Counted from the stretch's first letter, positions 46,497 through 55,904 are shown. The stretch: DNA of 64,000 bases from JAJPKK01 sp963802745 (GCA_963802745.1 CAWDKL010000054.1:1-64000); one strand, 5' to 3'. Notes: generated by a model from the letters alone, not told the origin. Translations and numbers: made by a program.

Positions 46497-47876
46497 ATGA
46501 CCATCCTCAGCCGCCGCCATTTTCTCGCCGCAACCGCCGCCTCGGCCACATCGGCGAGTGGGCCGGCCCTTGCCGCGCAGGCGGGCGGCGATGTCGATAT
46601 TGCTGTGATCGGGGCCGGTGCCGCCGGCATCGCGGCGGCCCGGCGGATTGCCGGCGCCAGGGCCAAGGTCGCGGTCATCGAGGCCTCGAACCGGATCGGT
46701 GGGCGCTGCTTCACCGAGTCCACCACCTTCGGGGTCCCCTTCGACCGCGGCGCCCACTGGATCCACATGCCGGATATCAATCCAGCTGCACCGCTGGCGC
46801 GGAAATTGGGCTTCGATATCTATCCGGCACCGCCGTGGCAGCGGGTGCGGCTCGGCCGGCGCAACGCGCGGCCGGGCGAGATGGAGGATTTCCTCGCCGC
46901 CATGGTCCGGGCCAACCGCGCCATCGCCGACGCCGGCCGTGGACGCGTCGACGCGCCATGCTCTCAGGCGCTGCCGAAGGATTTGGCCGATTGGAAGGAC
47001 ACGATCGGCTTCGTGCTCGGCCCGTTCGGGTGCGGCAAGGACCTTGCCGATGTGTCGGCGGCCGATTTTTCGCATTCGGCCGAGCGCGATACCGATGCGT
47101 TTTGCCGCCAGGGTTTTGGCGCTGCCATTGCCAAGCTCGGCGAAGAACTGCCGGTGCAGCTGTCGAATCCGGTGACGCGGATCGAATGGGGCGGCCGCGC
47201 TCCGATCGAGATCTATACCACCAAGGGCCGTGTGCTGTCACGCGCCGTCATCGTCACGGTCTCGACCGGCGTGCTGATGAACGGAAAGCTGCGTTTCGTC
47301 CCGGACCTGCCGCGGCGCCAGCTCGATGCCATCACTAAACTTCCGCTCGGCAGCTACGACCACATTGCGCTGGAGCTGCCGGGCAATCCGCTCGGCCTAC
47401 AGAACGACGAAACCGTATTCGAGAAATCCGAATCGGCGCGCACCGCCGCACTTCTGGCCAATATCGCGGGCTCCGCGCTGTGCACGGTCGAAGTCGGCGG
47501 CGGCTTCGGCCGCGAACTCGCCGCGATGGGCGAATCCGCGATGGTCGCATTCGCGTTGGACTGGCTCACGGGCCTGTTCGGGCCGGATGTCAAAAAGGCC
47601 GTCAAGCGCACCGCCGCCACCCGATGGAACAGCGAGCCGTGGATTCTCGGTGCCTTTTCGGCGGCGGTGCCGGGAGGCCAATGGGCTCGCGCGGCGCTCG
47701 CCGAGCCGCTGCGGGACCGCATTTTCTTCGCCGGCGAGGCGACGCACGAAACCCTGTGGGGGACGGTCGGCGGCGCCTGGGCGTCCGGCGAGCGCGCCGC
47801 GGATGCGGCGTTGCGGCGGCTCGGCTTCGCGGCCGTACCAGCCGATCCCGGCCGGCCGCCGGTGCGGCGGCCATAA
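46497..47876 (+). CDS. Tat-exported flavin-containing amine oxidase
   Basis: 459 residues from ATG 46497, with a twin-arginine signal (LSRRHFLAATAASATSASGP). The FAD Rossmann motif is VIGAGAAGIAAARR, followed by the second flavin motif NRIGGRCF. The C-terminal FAD-binding end is FFAGEATHETLWGTVGGAWA. This is the monoamine/polyamine oxidase fold. It would oxidise amines in the periplasm; the substrate is not readable. The frame extends upstream to 46416, but the Tat signal sets the start. Confidence 0.9.
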   Translation: MTILSRRHFLAATAASATSASGPALAAQAGGDVDIAVIGAGAAGIAAARRIAGARAKVAVIEASNRIGGRCFTESTTFGVPFDRGAHWIHMPDINPAAPLARKLGFDIYPAPPWQRVRLGRRNARPGEMEDFLAAMVRANRAIADAGRGRVDAPCSQALPKDLADWKDTIGFVLGPFGCGKDLADVSAADFSHSAERDTDAFCRQGFGAAIAKLGEELPVQLSNPVTRIEWGGRAPIEIYTTKGRVLSRAVIVTVSTGVLMNGKLRFVPDLPRRQLDAITKLPLGSYDHIALELPGNPLGLQNDETVFEKSESARTAALLANIAGSALCTVEVGGGFGRELAAMGESAMVAFALDWLTGLFGPDVKKAVKRTAATRWNSEPWILGAFSAAVPGGQWARAALAEPLRDRIFFAGEATHETLWGTVGGAWASGERAADAALRRLGFAAVPADPGRPPVRRP

Positions 47877-47920
47877 CTGTGGCTGGCACGCTACACTATC
47901 CGCGCACCGATTATTCGGCT

Positions 47921-48062
47921 GAAAAAATGGTTAATCACAGGTGAACCTTCCGGCGCATCGGCGCGACCAAAGGATAGACTTTGGCCCTACCCCATCCCCC
48001 CCATCCCCAAGGGTCAAGGTTCCCAGGCCCCGGCGCCCCCACGCCGGGGCCTTTCCGTTTTT
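47921..48062 (+). ncRNA. Candidate small RNA, copy 1 of a tandem family
   Basis: A ~142-nt element sharing, with two more copies downstream, the order GAAAAAATGGTTAA, AGGTGAACCTT, ACTTTGGCCCTACCCCATCC, AAGGGTCAAGGTT and a terminal hairpin with a T-run. No convincing protein is encoded in the plus direction. The C-rich stretch (47985-48008) would be unpaired and could base-pair with G-rich ribosome sites. The transcript start is unknown. Confidence 0.6.
48026..48062 (+). terminator. Rho-independent terminator of copy 1
   Basis: GGCCCCGGCG (48026-48035), loop CCCCCA, and CGCCGGGGCC (48042-48051) make a perfect 10-bp stem followed by TTTCCGTTTTT. Confidence 0.85.
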
Positions 48063-48217
48063 AAAATCCGGGCGTCCGGCATCGGAGATGCCACGCGCGC
48101 AAAGCGCAACTGATGGTATCATTGGCGCTCGATGCCGTCGCTCTGCCCTCGCTGTGCTGGCGCAGAAGGTGTCAAGCTCACTGGTGTGGCCCCGCCTGCA
48201 CGCCGGCGCCGCCGCCT

Positions 48218-48360
48218 GAAAAAAAGTTAATGGCCGGTGAACCTTCGGACGCGCCGGCACGACAAACGGTTTAGGACTTTGGCCCTGCCCCATCCCCCCA
48301 ACCCCGAGGGTCAAGGTTTCTCCGGCCCCGGCGCCCCCACGCCGGGGCCTTTCCGTTTTT
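48218..48360 (+). ncRNA. Candidate small RNA, copy 2 of a tandem family
   Basis: A ~143-nt element homologous to copy 1, 297 nt further on: GAAAAAAAGTTAA, GGTGAACCTT, GACTTTGGCCCTGCCCCATC, GAGGGTCAAGGTTT and the same terminal hairpin. The spacer before it weakly resembles the spacer before copy 3 (AGAAGGTGTCAAG against AGACGGTGTTCAA), so the duplicated unit probably includes the promoter. Confidence 0.6.
48324..48360 (+). terminator. Rho-independent terminator of copy 2
   Basis: Same 10-bp stem as copy 1, GGCCCCGGCG (48324-48333) with CGCCGGGGCC (48340-48349), followed by TTTCCGTTTTT. Confidence 0.85.
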
Positions 48361-48510
48361 AACATCGCGGCCTCCGGAGTCTGGGTTGAGCCCTCCGGCA
48401 TCGGCGTCGCGGTTTGCCAGGCTGTGGATAGGTTCCCCCGCAATGCATCGCAGCACAGACGGTGTTCAATTGATGTGGCGATCCGCCACCTGCGGGCCGA
48501 CCGGCCGACC

Positions 48511-48654
48511 GAAAAAAATGGTTAAGCGCAGGTGAACCTTTCGGCCCGCCGGCCCGACTAATGGTTGAGACTTTGGCCCTACCCCAATCCCCCCATCCCC
48601 AAGGGTCAAGGTTCCCTAGCCCCGGCGTCCCCCACGCCGGGGCTTTTCCGTTTT
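48511..48654 (+). ncRNA. Candidate small RNA, copy 3 of a tandem family
   Basis: A ~144-nt element homologous to copies 1 and 2: GAAAAAAATGGTTAA, AGGTGAACCTTT, ACTTTGGCCCTACCCCAATC, AAGGGTCAAGGTTCC and a terminal hairpin. Its outer hairpin pair is A-T where the others have G-C, a compensatory change that favours selection on RNA structure. It is followed at once by an IS21 fragment. Confidence 0.6.
48618..48654 (+). terminator. Rho-independent terminator of copy 3
   Basis: AGCCCCGGCG (48618-48627) and CGCCGGGGCT (48635-48644) form a perfect stem with a slightly longer loop, followed by TTTCCGTTTT. Confidence 0.85.
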
Positions 48655-48656
48655 GG

Positions 48657-48816
48657 ATGATTAGCACCTGGTTGTGGTGCAGGAACCGGTCGAGGATTGC
48701 GGTCGCGTCCATCGGAGCGGCGAACACCATGCCCCATTCGGCAATGCTGCGGTTCGACGTGGTCAGCATGGCGCCGGTTTCGAAGCGCCGGCTGAACAGT
48801 TGGAAGAAACGGATGG
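48657..48816 (-). mobile_element. IS21-family istB fragment (C-terminal end)
   Basis: The minus strand encodes FFQLFSRRFETGAMLTTSNR, then IAEWGMVFAAPMDATAILDR and FLHHNQVL. This matches the C-terminal part of the IstB transposition ATPase (SNRS.EWG and AILDRLLHH motifs). The N-terminal Walker A part, istA and terminal repeats are absent. It runs straight into the terminator of the third tandem copy, so one breakpoint is at about 48657. Confidence 0.75.
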
Positions 48817-48917
48817 CCGAGCGGCACCTGCGGTATGTCCGTTTGCCATCAAGGGGCCGCAATGCTCCTCCTGATCGGGGTGGACGCTCTAAGGCGGATC
48901 GTACGGATTAGGCAGCC

Positions 48918-49070
48918 ATGCCGAGTTTAATCAGATTGCTGGTGGTGGTCGGCACTGTCTTTGCGGTCGGATACGGCATCGTGTTCGCGCTCGCCACCTT
49001 CGTGTCACCTAAGACGCGCGAAATTACCGTCACGGTGCCGCCGGATCGCTTTGTCAAGCAGCAGCATTGA
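48918..49070 (+). CDS. Small single-helix membrane protein, conserved type
   Basis: 50 residues: one hydrophobic helix (RLLVVVGTVFAVGYGIVFAL) and a short tail with TREITVTVPPDRFVKQQ. Tiny proteins of this exact layout recur in Bradyrhizobium-like genomes, so I judge it real. Function unknown. The coding strand differs from the adjacent cobalamin gene. Confidence 0.65.
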   Translation: MPSLIRLLVVVGTVFAVGYGIVFALATFVSPKTREITVTVPPDRFVKQQH

Positions 49071-49158
49071 CGCCACGGCGCCATTTTGAGGAGCTACCCG
49101 GTCAGATGCTGCGCCGAAACGATGCCGCGTCTCCTGCTCCGCGGCGTTGCTTTGCTCA

Positions 49159-50130
49159 TCAACGGCTCCACGCACCGACGAGCAAAGTCAGGGCGGTAAA
49201 AAGCGCGATCAGCAGGGCATCGGCGCGGCGGTAGAGCGCCAGCGCCGCCCGGATATCGTCAGCGGTGGCGGCGCGGCGGCCTTGGCCCATCAGGGCGTCC
49301 GCAACTGCGATCCCTCCATAGACCCGCGGCCCGGCCAGTGCGAGACCGAGAGCCCCGGCCATCGCAGCTTCCGGATACCCGGCATTCGGGGAGCGATGAT
49401 GGGGGGCGTCGCGCCGCAGCGCGCGCCAGGCCTCTGCGGCCGCCGGCAGGCCGGTGGTTGCAGCCGCAGCCACGATCAACAGCCCGGACAGGCGGGACGC
49501 CGGCAGATTGACGAGATCGTCGAGCCGCGCCGCCGCCCAGCCGAAGGCATCATGGCGCGGCGTGCGGTGTCCGATCATGCTGTCAGCGGTATTAATGGCC
49601 TTATAGGCGGCGGCGCCGGGCAGACCCGCGATTGCCATCCACAAGGCCGGCGCCACCACGCCGTCGGAAAAATTCTCCGCCAGGCTTTCGATCGCGGCCC
49701 GCGCTACGGCGGCTTCGTCGAGCGCGTGCGGGTCGCGGCCGACGATGTGGGAAACCGCCTCGCGCCCCGCTGCGAGGCCCTCATGAGCGAGCGCATCGGC
49801 CACCCGTGCCACATGGGCATAAAGGCTGCGCTGCGCGATCAGGGCGCTCCCCGCCAGTGCCGCAAAAAAGAGGCCGAATGGAAGCCCGAGCAGACCGCGT
49901 TCCAGCACCGCCACGATCGCCGCCGGCACCCCCACGATGACGGCGAGCGCGAATACGCCGGCCACGCGCCGGCTGGCGTCGGGGCTGCTATCGTGGTTCA
50001 AGCTGGTGTCGAGCAAGCCGATCAGCCGCCCGACCCAGATCACCGGATGGCCGATAGCGGCGACCAGCTTGTCCGGATAACCCACCGCAAGCTCGATCAG
50101 CAGGGCCAGCAACGCGACTGTGACGGACAT
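49159..50130 (-). CDS. cobD: Cobalamin biosynthesis protein CobD/CbiB (adenosylcobinamide-phosphate synthase)
   Basis: 323 residues from ATG 50130. Membrane protein with the CbiB pattern: GYPDKLVAAIGHPVIWVGRL, RDPHALDEAAVARAAIESLA, ENFSDGVVAPALW, INTADSMIGH and FGWAAARLDDLVNLP. It attaches aminopropanol phosphate to adenosylcobyric acid. The upstream part of the frame to 50247 is a shadow of the divergent gene. Its start lies 10 nt inside the annotated start of the divergent cobC. Confidence 0.93.
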   Translation of the reverse strand: MSVTVALLALLIELAVGYPDKLVAAIGHPVIWVGRLIGLLDTSLNHDSSPDASRRVAGVFALAVIVGVPAAIVAVLERGLLGLPFGLFFAALAGSALIAQRSLYAHVARVADALAHEGLAAGREAVSHIVGRDPHALDEAAVARAAIESLAENFSDGVVAPALWMAIAGLPGAAAYKAINTADSMIGHRTPRHDAFGWAAARLDDLVNLPASRLSGLLIVAAAATTGLPAAAEAWRALRRDAPHHRSPNAGYPEAAMAGALGLALAGPRVYGGIAVADALMGQGRRAATADDIRAALALYRRADALLIALFTALTLLVGAWSR

Positions 50131-51205
50131 CAAACCTGTGCTCCCGCATGGCGAACCCGCGCTCCTGCATGGCGGCGATCGCGGCGCCGCGCGAAAGCTG
50201 TTTCCGGATGCGCCGCAACCCTTCATCGACCTCTCGACCGGGATCAATCCCCATTCTTATCCGGTACCCGCCCTGCCGGCCGAGCTGTTCGCGCGGCTAC
50301 CCGAGCCTGCCGCGCTGGCGCGGCTCGTTGCTGCCGCCGCCGCGGCCTATGGGGCGCCGTCGCCGGATTGCGTGGTGGCGGCGCCCGGCACGCAAATCCT
50401 GCTGCCGCTGGTCGCCGCTCTGGTGCCGCCCGGACGCGCGGTTATCCTCGGCCCGACTTATGCGGAGTTTCGCCGTGCCGCCGCGCTCGCTGGGCATTGC
50501 GTGGCGGAGATGGCGGATCGTGACCGATCCGCATCATCGTCGCCGGACCTGTCCCTCTTGAGAGACCTGTCCCCCTTGAAAAATGCCGATCTCATTGTGG
50601 TGGTCAATCCCAACAACCCGGACGGGCGAGTTTGCGACCGCGACGCCCTGCTAACGCTCGCCGAGGCACAGCGCCGCCGTGGCGGCCTCCTGCTGGTCGA
50701 TGAAGCCTTCATGGACGTCGGCCCCGCCGGGACCAGCGTGTGCGGCGACGTCGGCCGCGCCCCGATCGTGGTGCTGCGCTCATTCGGGAAGTTCTTCGGG
50801 CTGGCGGGCGTGCGGCTCGGCTTCGCGGTGGCGGCGCCGGAACGCGCGGCCCGCCTCGCCGCCGCGCTCGGACCGTGGGCCGTCTCGGGCCCTGCGATGG
50901 CAATCGGCGAAACCGCGCTGGCGGACACGGCCTGGATTGGGGGGATGCGCGAACACCTCGCGGGTGCAGCGCGCCGGCTCGACGGCTTGCTGGCGGATGC
51001 GGGACTTACGATTCTCGGCGGCACAAGTTTGTTTCGGCTGGTACAGACCCCTGCGGCGGATCGGCTGTTCCGGCAACTTGGCGCCGCGGGGATTTTCTTG
51101 CGCCGCTTTCCGGAGCACCCGGATTGGCTGCGATTAGGGTTGCCGGGGGACGAGGGTGCATGGCAGCGGGCCGCGACGGCGCTGGCTCGGTTCCGGCGCT
51201 CGTAG
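50120..51205 (+). CDS. cobC: Threonine-phosphate decarboxylase of cobalamin synthesis (CobC type)
   Basis: 361 residues, PLP fold-type-I aminotransferase-like enzyme: FIDLSTGINPHSYPVPALP, VVAAPGTQILLPLVAALV, VVVNPNNPDGRV, DEAFMDVGP, and the PLP lysine in LRSFGKFFGLAGVRLGF. It makes the aminopropanol phosphate used by CobD, so the two neighbours form one step pair. The GTG at 50120 overlaps the divergent cobD start by 11 nt; a GTG at 50138 would avoid this. A polar insert (DRSASSSPDLSLLRDLSPLK) before the NPNNPDG strand is unusual. Confidence 0.9.
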   Translation: MTDIKPVLPHGEPALLHGGDRGAARKLFPDAPQPFIDLSTGINPHSYPVPALPAELFARLPEPAALARLVAAAAAAYGAPSPDCVVAAPGTQILLPLVAALVPPGRAVILGPTYAEFRRAAALAGHCVAEMADRDRSASSSPDLSLLRDLSPLKNADLIVVVNPNNPDGRVCDRDALLTLAEAQRRRGGLLLVDEAFMDVGPAGTSVCGDVGRAPIVVLRSFGKFFGLAGVRLGFAVAAPERAARLAAALGPWAVSGPAMAIGETALADTAWIGGMREHLAGAARRLDGLLADAGLTILGGTSLFRLVQTPAADRLFRQLGAAGIFLRRFPEHPDWLRLGLPGDEGAWQRAATALARFRRS

Positions 51206-51754
51206 GGCTGGTTGCTTGCACCCACCGGCATCCCGCGATGGCGCAAGCCGTTGGACTGCAAACGAAGTATAATCTTCTAAATTGGAGAACTTACTCAAAT
51301 CTGCTCCATTCCCTCCTAGAATCAATACGTTTGTTCGGCATGGTCCTTGTCAGATTTCGCCATAACGAACCTTTCCTTCCCTCCAAAACGATGGACACCA
51401 TGTGATTGGTCGTATGACGCCAGGACAGGAACTCGTCCCTGGTGAACAGAATGACGTCTTTGGAGGTGCGGCATGCCGTGGAAATGACGATAGAGCGTCT
51501 CCACGTGCCTGCGGACCGTACAACATAATGCCTTTGGCGCGCAGACCGCCAGAAATTGATATTAAGGATATGCGCATGAAAGTCATCCATCGGCAAGCGA
51601 CCGGTGATTGCCCGCCATGGTCGCCGATCCGTTACGGCACATGGCACAGGACGCTTATCGATCTTCTTGACCATCTCGACCCTCGCCTTCATTGGACGGC
51701 TCATTCCACCGGTGATATGATGGTGGCCAGCCAATCGCACCCCCGGAGGCATTT
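51206..51754. other. Intergenic stretch with an AT-rich patch
   Basis: 549 nt. About 51250-51450 is clearly AT-richer. The minus-strand frame spanning most of it has no family resemblance and no ribosome site, so I do not call it. Confidence 0.45.
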
Positions 51755-54035
51755 ATGCGCCGCGCGATCACCAGTTCCTTGTTGCTTTCCGTTGCCCTTT
51801 GCGTGGGCACGATTCATGCCCAGAACGCGCCATCGACGCCGGCCGAGGTCGAGCGGCAGTTCGACGCGGCCCTGAACGGCGCCGAGATGGGGTCTTGGAT
51901 GAAGACCATGGCGGCGGAGCCCAACCATGTCGGCTCGCCGCACGACAAAGCCAATGCCGAGATGGTGCTCGCCCAGTTCCGCGACTGGGGGTGGGACGCC
52001 CATATCGAAACTTTTGAGGTGCTCTACCCCACGCCGGTCAGCGAGACCTTGGAACTGCTCGGCGCCGAACCCTTCAAGGCCACGCTGACCGAGCCGCCGA
52101 TTCCCGGCGACGACAGTTCCGCCCGCGCCAAGGACGCGCTGCCGGCCTACGTGGCCTATCAGGGCGACGGTGATGTCACGGCGCCGCTCGTCTATGTCAA
52201 TTACGGCATGCCGGACGATTACCGCCAGCTCGAGCGCATGGGCGTTTCCGTGGCCGGCAAGATCGTGATCGCCCGCTACGGGCAGGGCTGGCGCGGATTG
52301 AAACCGAAACTCGCGCAAGAGCATGGCGCCGTCGGCTGCATCATCTATTCCGATCCGCGCGACGATGGCTATGCGGCCGAAGATGCGTACCCAAAGGGTC
52401 CGGCGCGTCCGGCCGGCGGCTTTCAGCGCGGCTCCGTTGCCGACATGACGCAATACCCCGGCGATCCGCTGACGCCCGGCATTGGTGCGACGGCGGATGC
52501 CAAGCGCTTGTCGCGGCGCGGAAGCGGCGGTGGTGTTGAAAATTCCGGTGCTGCCGATTTCCTATGGCGACGCGCAGCGCTTCCTCGCGGCGCTCGGCGG
52601 CCGGGTGGTGCCGCCGAATTGGCGTGGGGCACTCCCCATCACCTACCACGTCGGCGGCAGCGACGACGCGCGCGTTCACATGGCGGTGAAATCCGAGTGG
52701 CCACTCAAGACCATCTACAACGTGGTCGCCATGATGAAGGGCAGTACCTACCCCGACCAATGGATCATGCGCGGCAACCACCATGACGGCTGGGTGTTCG
52801 GGGCGGCCGATCCGATGAGCGGGCACATCGCCATGATGGGCGAGGCGAAAGCCATCGGGGCACTGGCCAAAACCGGCTGGCGGCCGAAGCGCACGCTGGT
52901 CTATCTCAGCTGGGACGCCGAAGAGCCGATGCTGCTCGGCTCCACCGAATGGGTCGAGACCCACGCTGCGGAGCTCAAACAGAAGGGACTCATCTACGTC
53001 AATACCGACGGCAGCGGTCACGGCTTTCTGTTCGCGGCGGGAACCCATTCGCTGCAGCATCTCGTCAACCGGGTCGGCGCCGATGTGACCGATCCGGAAA
53101 CCGGGGTCTCGCTGACGGCGCGGCAGCGCGCCCGGATGCAGGTGCAAGGCGCTGCGCCGGGCGCCAACGAGGACGCCCGCGACACCGCCAAGATCGCCGC
53201 CGATCCCACGCGGGACTTGCCGATAGGCGCCCTCGGGTCGGGCTCGGACTATTCCGCTTTCCTGCAGCATCTCGGGATTCCCGCACTGAATGTCGGCTTC
53301 GGCGGCGAGGGCCAAGTCGGCGGCGTCTATCATTCCGCCTATGACACCTACGAGTACTACAGCCGGTTCGGCGACCCCGGCTTCGTCTACGCGCCGGTGC
53401 TGGCGAAGACGGTCGGGCGGATCGTGTTGCGCATGGCCGATGCCGATGTGCCGCTCTCCCGCTACGGCGATTTCGCCGACACCGTGTCGCGCTATGTCGA
53501 CCAGGTGAAGAAGCTTGCCGAAACCAAACGGGAAGCGGCGCAGACCCAGGCGCGATTGCTGGCGGCAGGTGCCTATCGCCTGGCCGACGATCCGAGCAAA
53601 AGCAGCGCACCGCCGACACCGCTAAAGAGCGTACCCTATTTCAACCTGGCGCCGCTCGAAAACGCGGTGGACCATCTCAAGCGCAGCGCCAGGGCTTACG
53701 ACACCGCGCTTGCCGCCAAGGGCGCCGCGCAATCGAGCGCCACCAAGGCGAAGCTGATCGACCTCGCCCGCCTTGCCGAGCAGAGCCTGGTCGTCGATGT
53801 CGGCCTGCCGGGGCGCGATTGGTACAAGCACCTCATCTACGCGCCGGGCCGGCTCACCGGCTACGACGCCAAGACGCTGCCGGGCGTGCGCGAAGCGATC
53901 GAAGAGGAACGCTGGACCGACGTCAACAGCTATGCGGCGCTGACCGGTGCCGCCCTTGAGGCCTACGCCGGCAAGCTGGACGAGGGCGTGCGCCTGATGG
54001 GCGACGGCGGCGCCGGCGCGGCGGGAGGTGGGTGA
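51755..54035 (+). pseudogene. Secreted M28 metallopeptidase (glutamate carboxypeptidase II type), one frameshift
   Basis: The signal peptide (ITSSLLLSVALCVGTIHA) and the N-terminal plus protease-associated regions (NHVGSPHDKANAEMVLAQFR, GKIVIARYGQGWRGLKPKLA) read from 51755 to about 52515. The rest continues one frame over from AEAAVVLKIPVLPISYGDAQ to 54035. Metal and catalytic residues are in RGNHHDGWVFGAADPMSG, SWDAEEPMLLGSTEW, NTDGS and VYHSAYDTYEYY. A transferrin-receptor-like dimerisation domain ends the protein. Removing one base in TCGCGGCGCGGAAG restores a ~759-residue enzyme. It probably trims acidic peptides in the periplasm. Confidence 0.85.
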
Positions 54036-54307
54036 GCGCGCCATTACGGCGAATACCAGCCTGCCGCTCGCTCGCTATTTTGCCACAGACCATGTCCGGT
54101 CGCGGCGAACCGTGGAATCTTAGGGTGGCAAAGGCGCCAGGTCCGGCCGAAATCGGGCTGCACCTTTGCCCGCCAGCGCCTCGAAGGTGACGCTGCGCCT
54201 GGCCGGTCGGATCGGGGCAGCCTCTACTTCCGAAATTTTGCATCCGGTCACGCGTCGATGCCGCGGCAGGCGCGAGCATCGACGGTGACTGGTGGCAGGT
54301 TATCGTT

Positions 54308-55123
54308 TTATTCGTAGAAGGCCGGGGCGAGCTTCAGAGATTCACGCTGCGGCTTGTCGTGGTTGATCCACAGCTGCGCCTTGTCCTTGGCCAGCAGGTC
54401 CGCCATCTTGGTCATCGAGGCGGTGGTCTTCGCCTTGTCGAAATTGCCGCCCGGAACATTGCGGGCTTCCCAATTCGCCTTGAAATGGGTGGCGTCGCCG
54501 GTGAGCAGCACCGCGCCGGTCTTGGGCAGCTTTACCAGCAGCGACTGATGGCCCGGCGTGTGGCCGGGGGTCGAGATAATCGTGACGCTGCCGTCGCCGA
54601 ACACGTCGCGGTCACCCTCGAGCTTGGTGACGGGGTGCTCGGGCTTGAATCGTGGGCCGCCCTTGGCGTCCGGCCATTCATATTCGGCCTTCTGCACCAG
54701 CAGCATGGACTTCGGGAACAGCTCCACATTGCCGGCATGGTCCGGATGGGTATGCGATATCGCGACGTATTTGACATCGTCGGGCTTGACGCCGAGTTCG
54801 GCGAGCTGGGCCGCGAGCGTCTTCGGGCGGCGCCAGGTAATGCCGGCCGGATTGCCGGGCGGCGGATTGGCAGGGGTGGAGTCCGCCACGCCCGTGTCCC
54901 ACATCATGTAGCCCTGGGCGTGCTTGATGAGATAGCAATTATCGACGATGTCCATCGGCACATTGACGTTCTGGCCCGGTGTCCAGCGCGACATGTCGCC
55001 GGTGTGGCCCTGGCCGCATTCGAGAATATAGAGGCGCTGGACGCCATTACTTTGCGCAAAGGCGGCGGGCGTCAGCGCAATGGCGGCCATCGCGGCGGCG
55101 GCGGTCAGCTTGATGGGGTTCAT
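54308..55123 (-). CDS. Exported metallo-beta-lactamase-fold hydrolase, N-acyl-homoserine-lactonase-like
   Basis: 271 residues with a signal peptide (TAAAAMAAIALTPAAFA). Zinc motif SHTHPDHAGN, then STPGHTPGHQSLLV, LLTGDATHF and INHDKPQR. The start of the mature part (RLYILECGQGHTGDMSRW, DNCYLIKHAQGYMMWDTGVA) matches the AHL-lactonase-like branch. Lactone hydrolysis is plausible; quorum-signal activity is not shown. Confidence 0.85.
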   Translation of the reverse strand: MNPIKLTAAAAMAAIALTPAAFAQSNGVQRLYILECGQGHTGDMSRWTPGQNVNVPMDIVDNCYLIKHAQGYMMWDTGVADSTPANPPPGNPAGITWRRPKTLAAQLAELGVKPDDVKYVAISHTHPDHAGNVELFPKSMLLVQKAEYEWPDAKGGPRFKPEHPVTKLEGDRDVFGDGSVTIISTPGHTPGHQSLLVKLPKTGAVLLTGDATHFKANWEARNVPGGNFDKAKTTASMTKMADLLAKDKAQLWINHDKPQRESLKLAPAFYE

Positions 55124-55520
55124 TGGGGTCTCTCTCCGTAAAGCCGGGACGGTGAATGGGAGCGCGGCCGGAGCCGCGAGCCCTCAATAGCACCGACCGC
55201 GCGTCCGTGTATCCGGCTATGTGTGCCTCTGCGCTGATTGCCACGGCTGATTGGTCACGGACGACACGCTGCAGCAATTCGCTTATTTGCCAAAAGGCCG
55301 TGATCCGGGGGATCGACCGTTGTGTTGGACAAGCCCGGTGGTAATATTTGCAAGAATTGGAATCTCAAGGTCTTTCCGATGTCGGTCATAGGCGGCGCGT
55401 CGAGAGCACTATAATTCATGGCTCCAGCCATTCGCGCAACTTCCACCGGCGACGCCCCCCATGTTGTGGACCGCGATGGCGATCCCGCCGTCTTGACGAG
55501 CTTGGTGAGGCATATTCTGC
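55124..55520. other. Intergenic stretch, nothing identified
   Basis: About 400 nt between two minus-strand genes. GC falls from left to right. A short GCGGC/GCCGC stem is near 55165. No gene supported. Confidence 0.4.
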
Positions 55521-55904
55521 CTAAGTGGCTCTTTTTTTTGCTTTCTTCGTTTGCACCGTAGCTGCTACAGCTTCATCTTTATCCGCATGTCGTTTAGTAT
55601 CCTCCCCTAAAAACAGTTTCGACGACGGCAACCGATTGACTGCCGTATCTTCCGCCGATGGTGGAAAGATTGGAGGCGAGCAATCGAAACTTAGAAGCGC
55701 GGTGTTATCATTTCTCATAATGTTGCGCTGATCTTCTATTTTCTTCTCCAAATATTGCTTTACTTCTCTGCTCAACCGATCGTCCTGCCTATCAGCCTCT
55801 AGTTTAAGGAAGGCAATTGCTCTATCGGTGTCAGACGACATTTGTTCTCGAACTGCGCGTACATTTCCGGTTAGCCACTCTCTAAAGTTTTCTATGATGG
55901 CCAT
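55521..55904 (-). CDS. Hypothetical cytoplasmic protein in an AT-rich patch
   Basis: 127 residues, charged, with a helical N-terminal half (DTDRAIAFLKLEADRQDDRL, SREVKQYLEKKIEDQRNIMR) that may form a coiled coil and a low-complexity basic end (TKKAKKRAT). GAGGA upstream of the ATG supports translation. Base composition differs from its neighbours, and it lies about 600 nt from an integrase remnant, so it may be island cargo. Family not recognised. Confidence 0.5.
   Translation of the reverse strand: MAIIENFREWLTGNVRAVREQMSSDTDRAIAFLKLEADRQDDRLSREVKQYLEKKIEDQRNIMRNDNTALLSFDCSPPIFPPSAEDTAVNRLPSSKLFLGEDTKRHADKDEAVAATVQTKKAKKRAT

Noticed and set aside
47931..48443. 170-residue minus-strand protein with repeated KAPAWGRRG-like motif
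   Set aside because: The apparent protein repeat is just the translated reverse of the tandem RNA-like elements, including their terminators.
47921..48654. CRISPR array
   Set aside because: Only three units, each about 143 nt and ~295 nt apart, with terminator hairpins and no short spacers or cas genes.
49147..50523. 458-residue plus-strand frame
   Set aside because: Shadow of cobD and of cobC in another frame; composition is dominated by Arg/Gly/Ala without motifs.
51291..51752. 153-residue minus-strand frame
   Set aside because: No ribosome site or family resemblance; it overlaps the promoter region of the peptidase gene.
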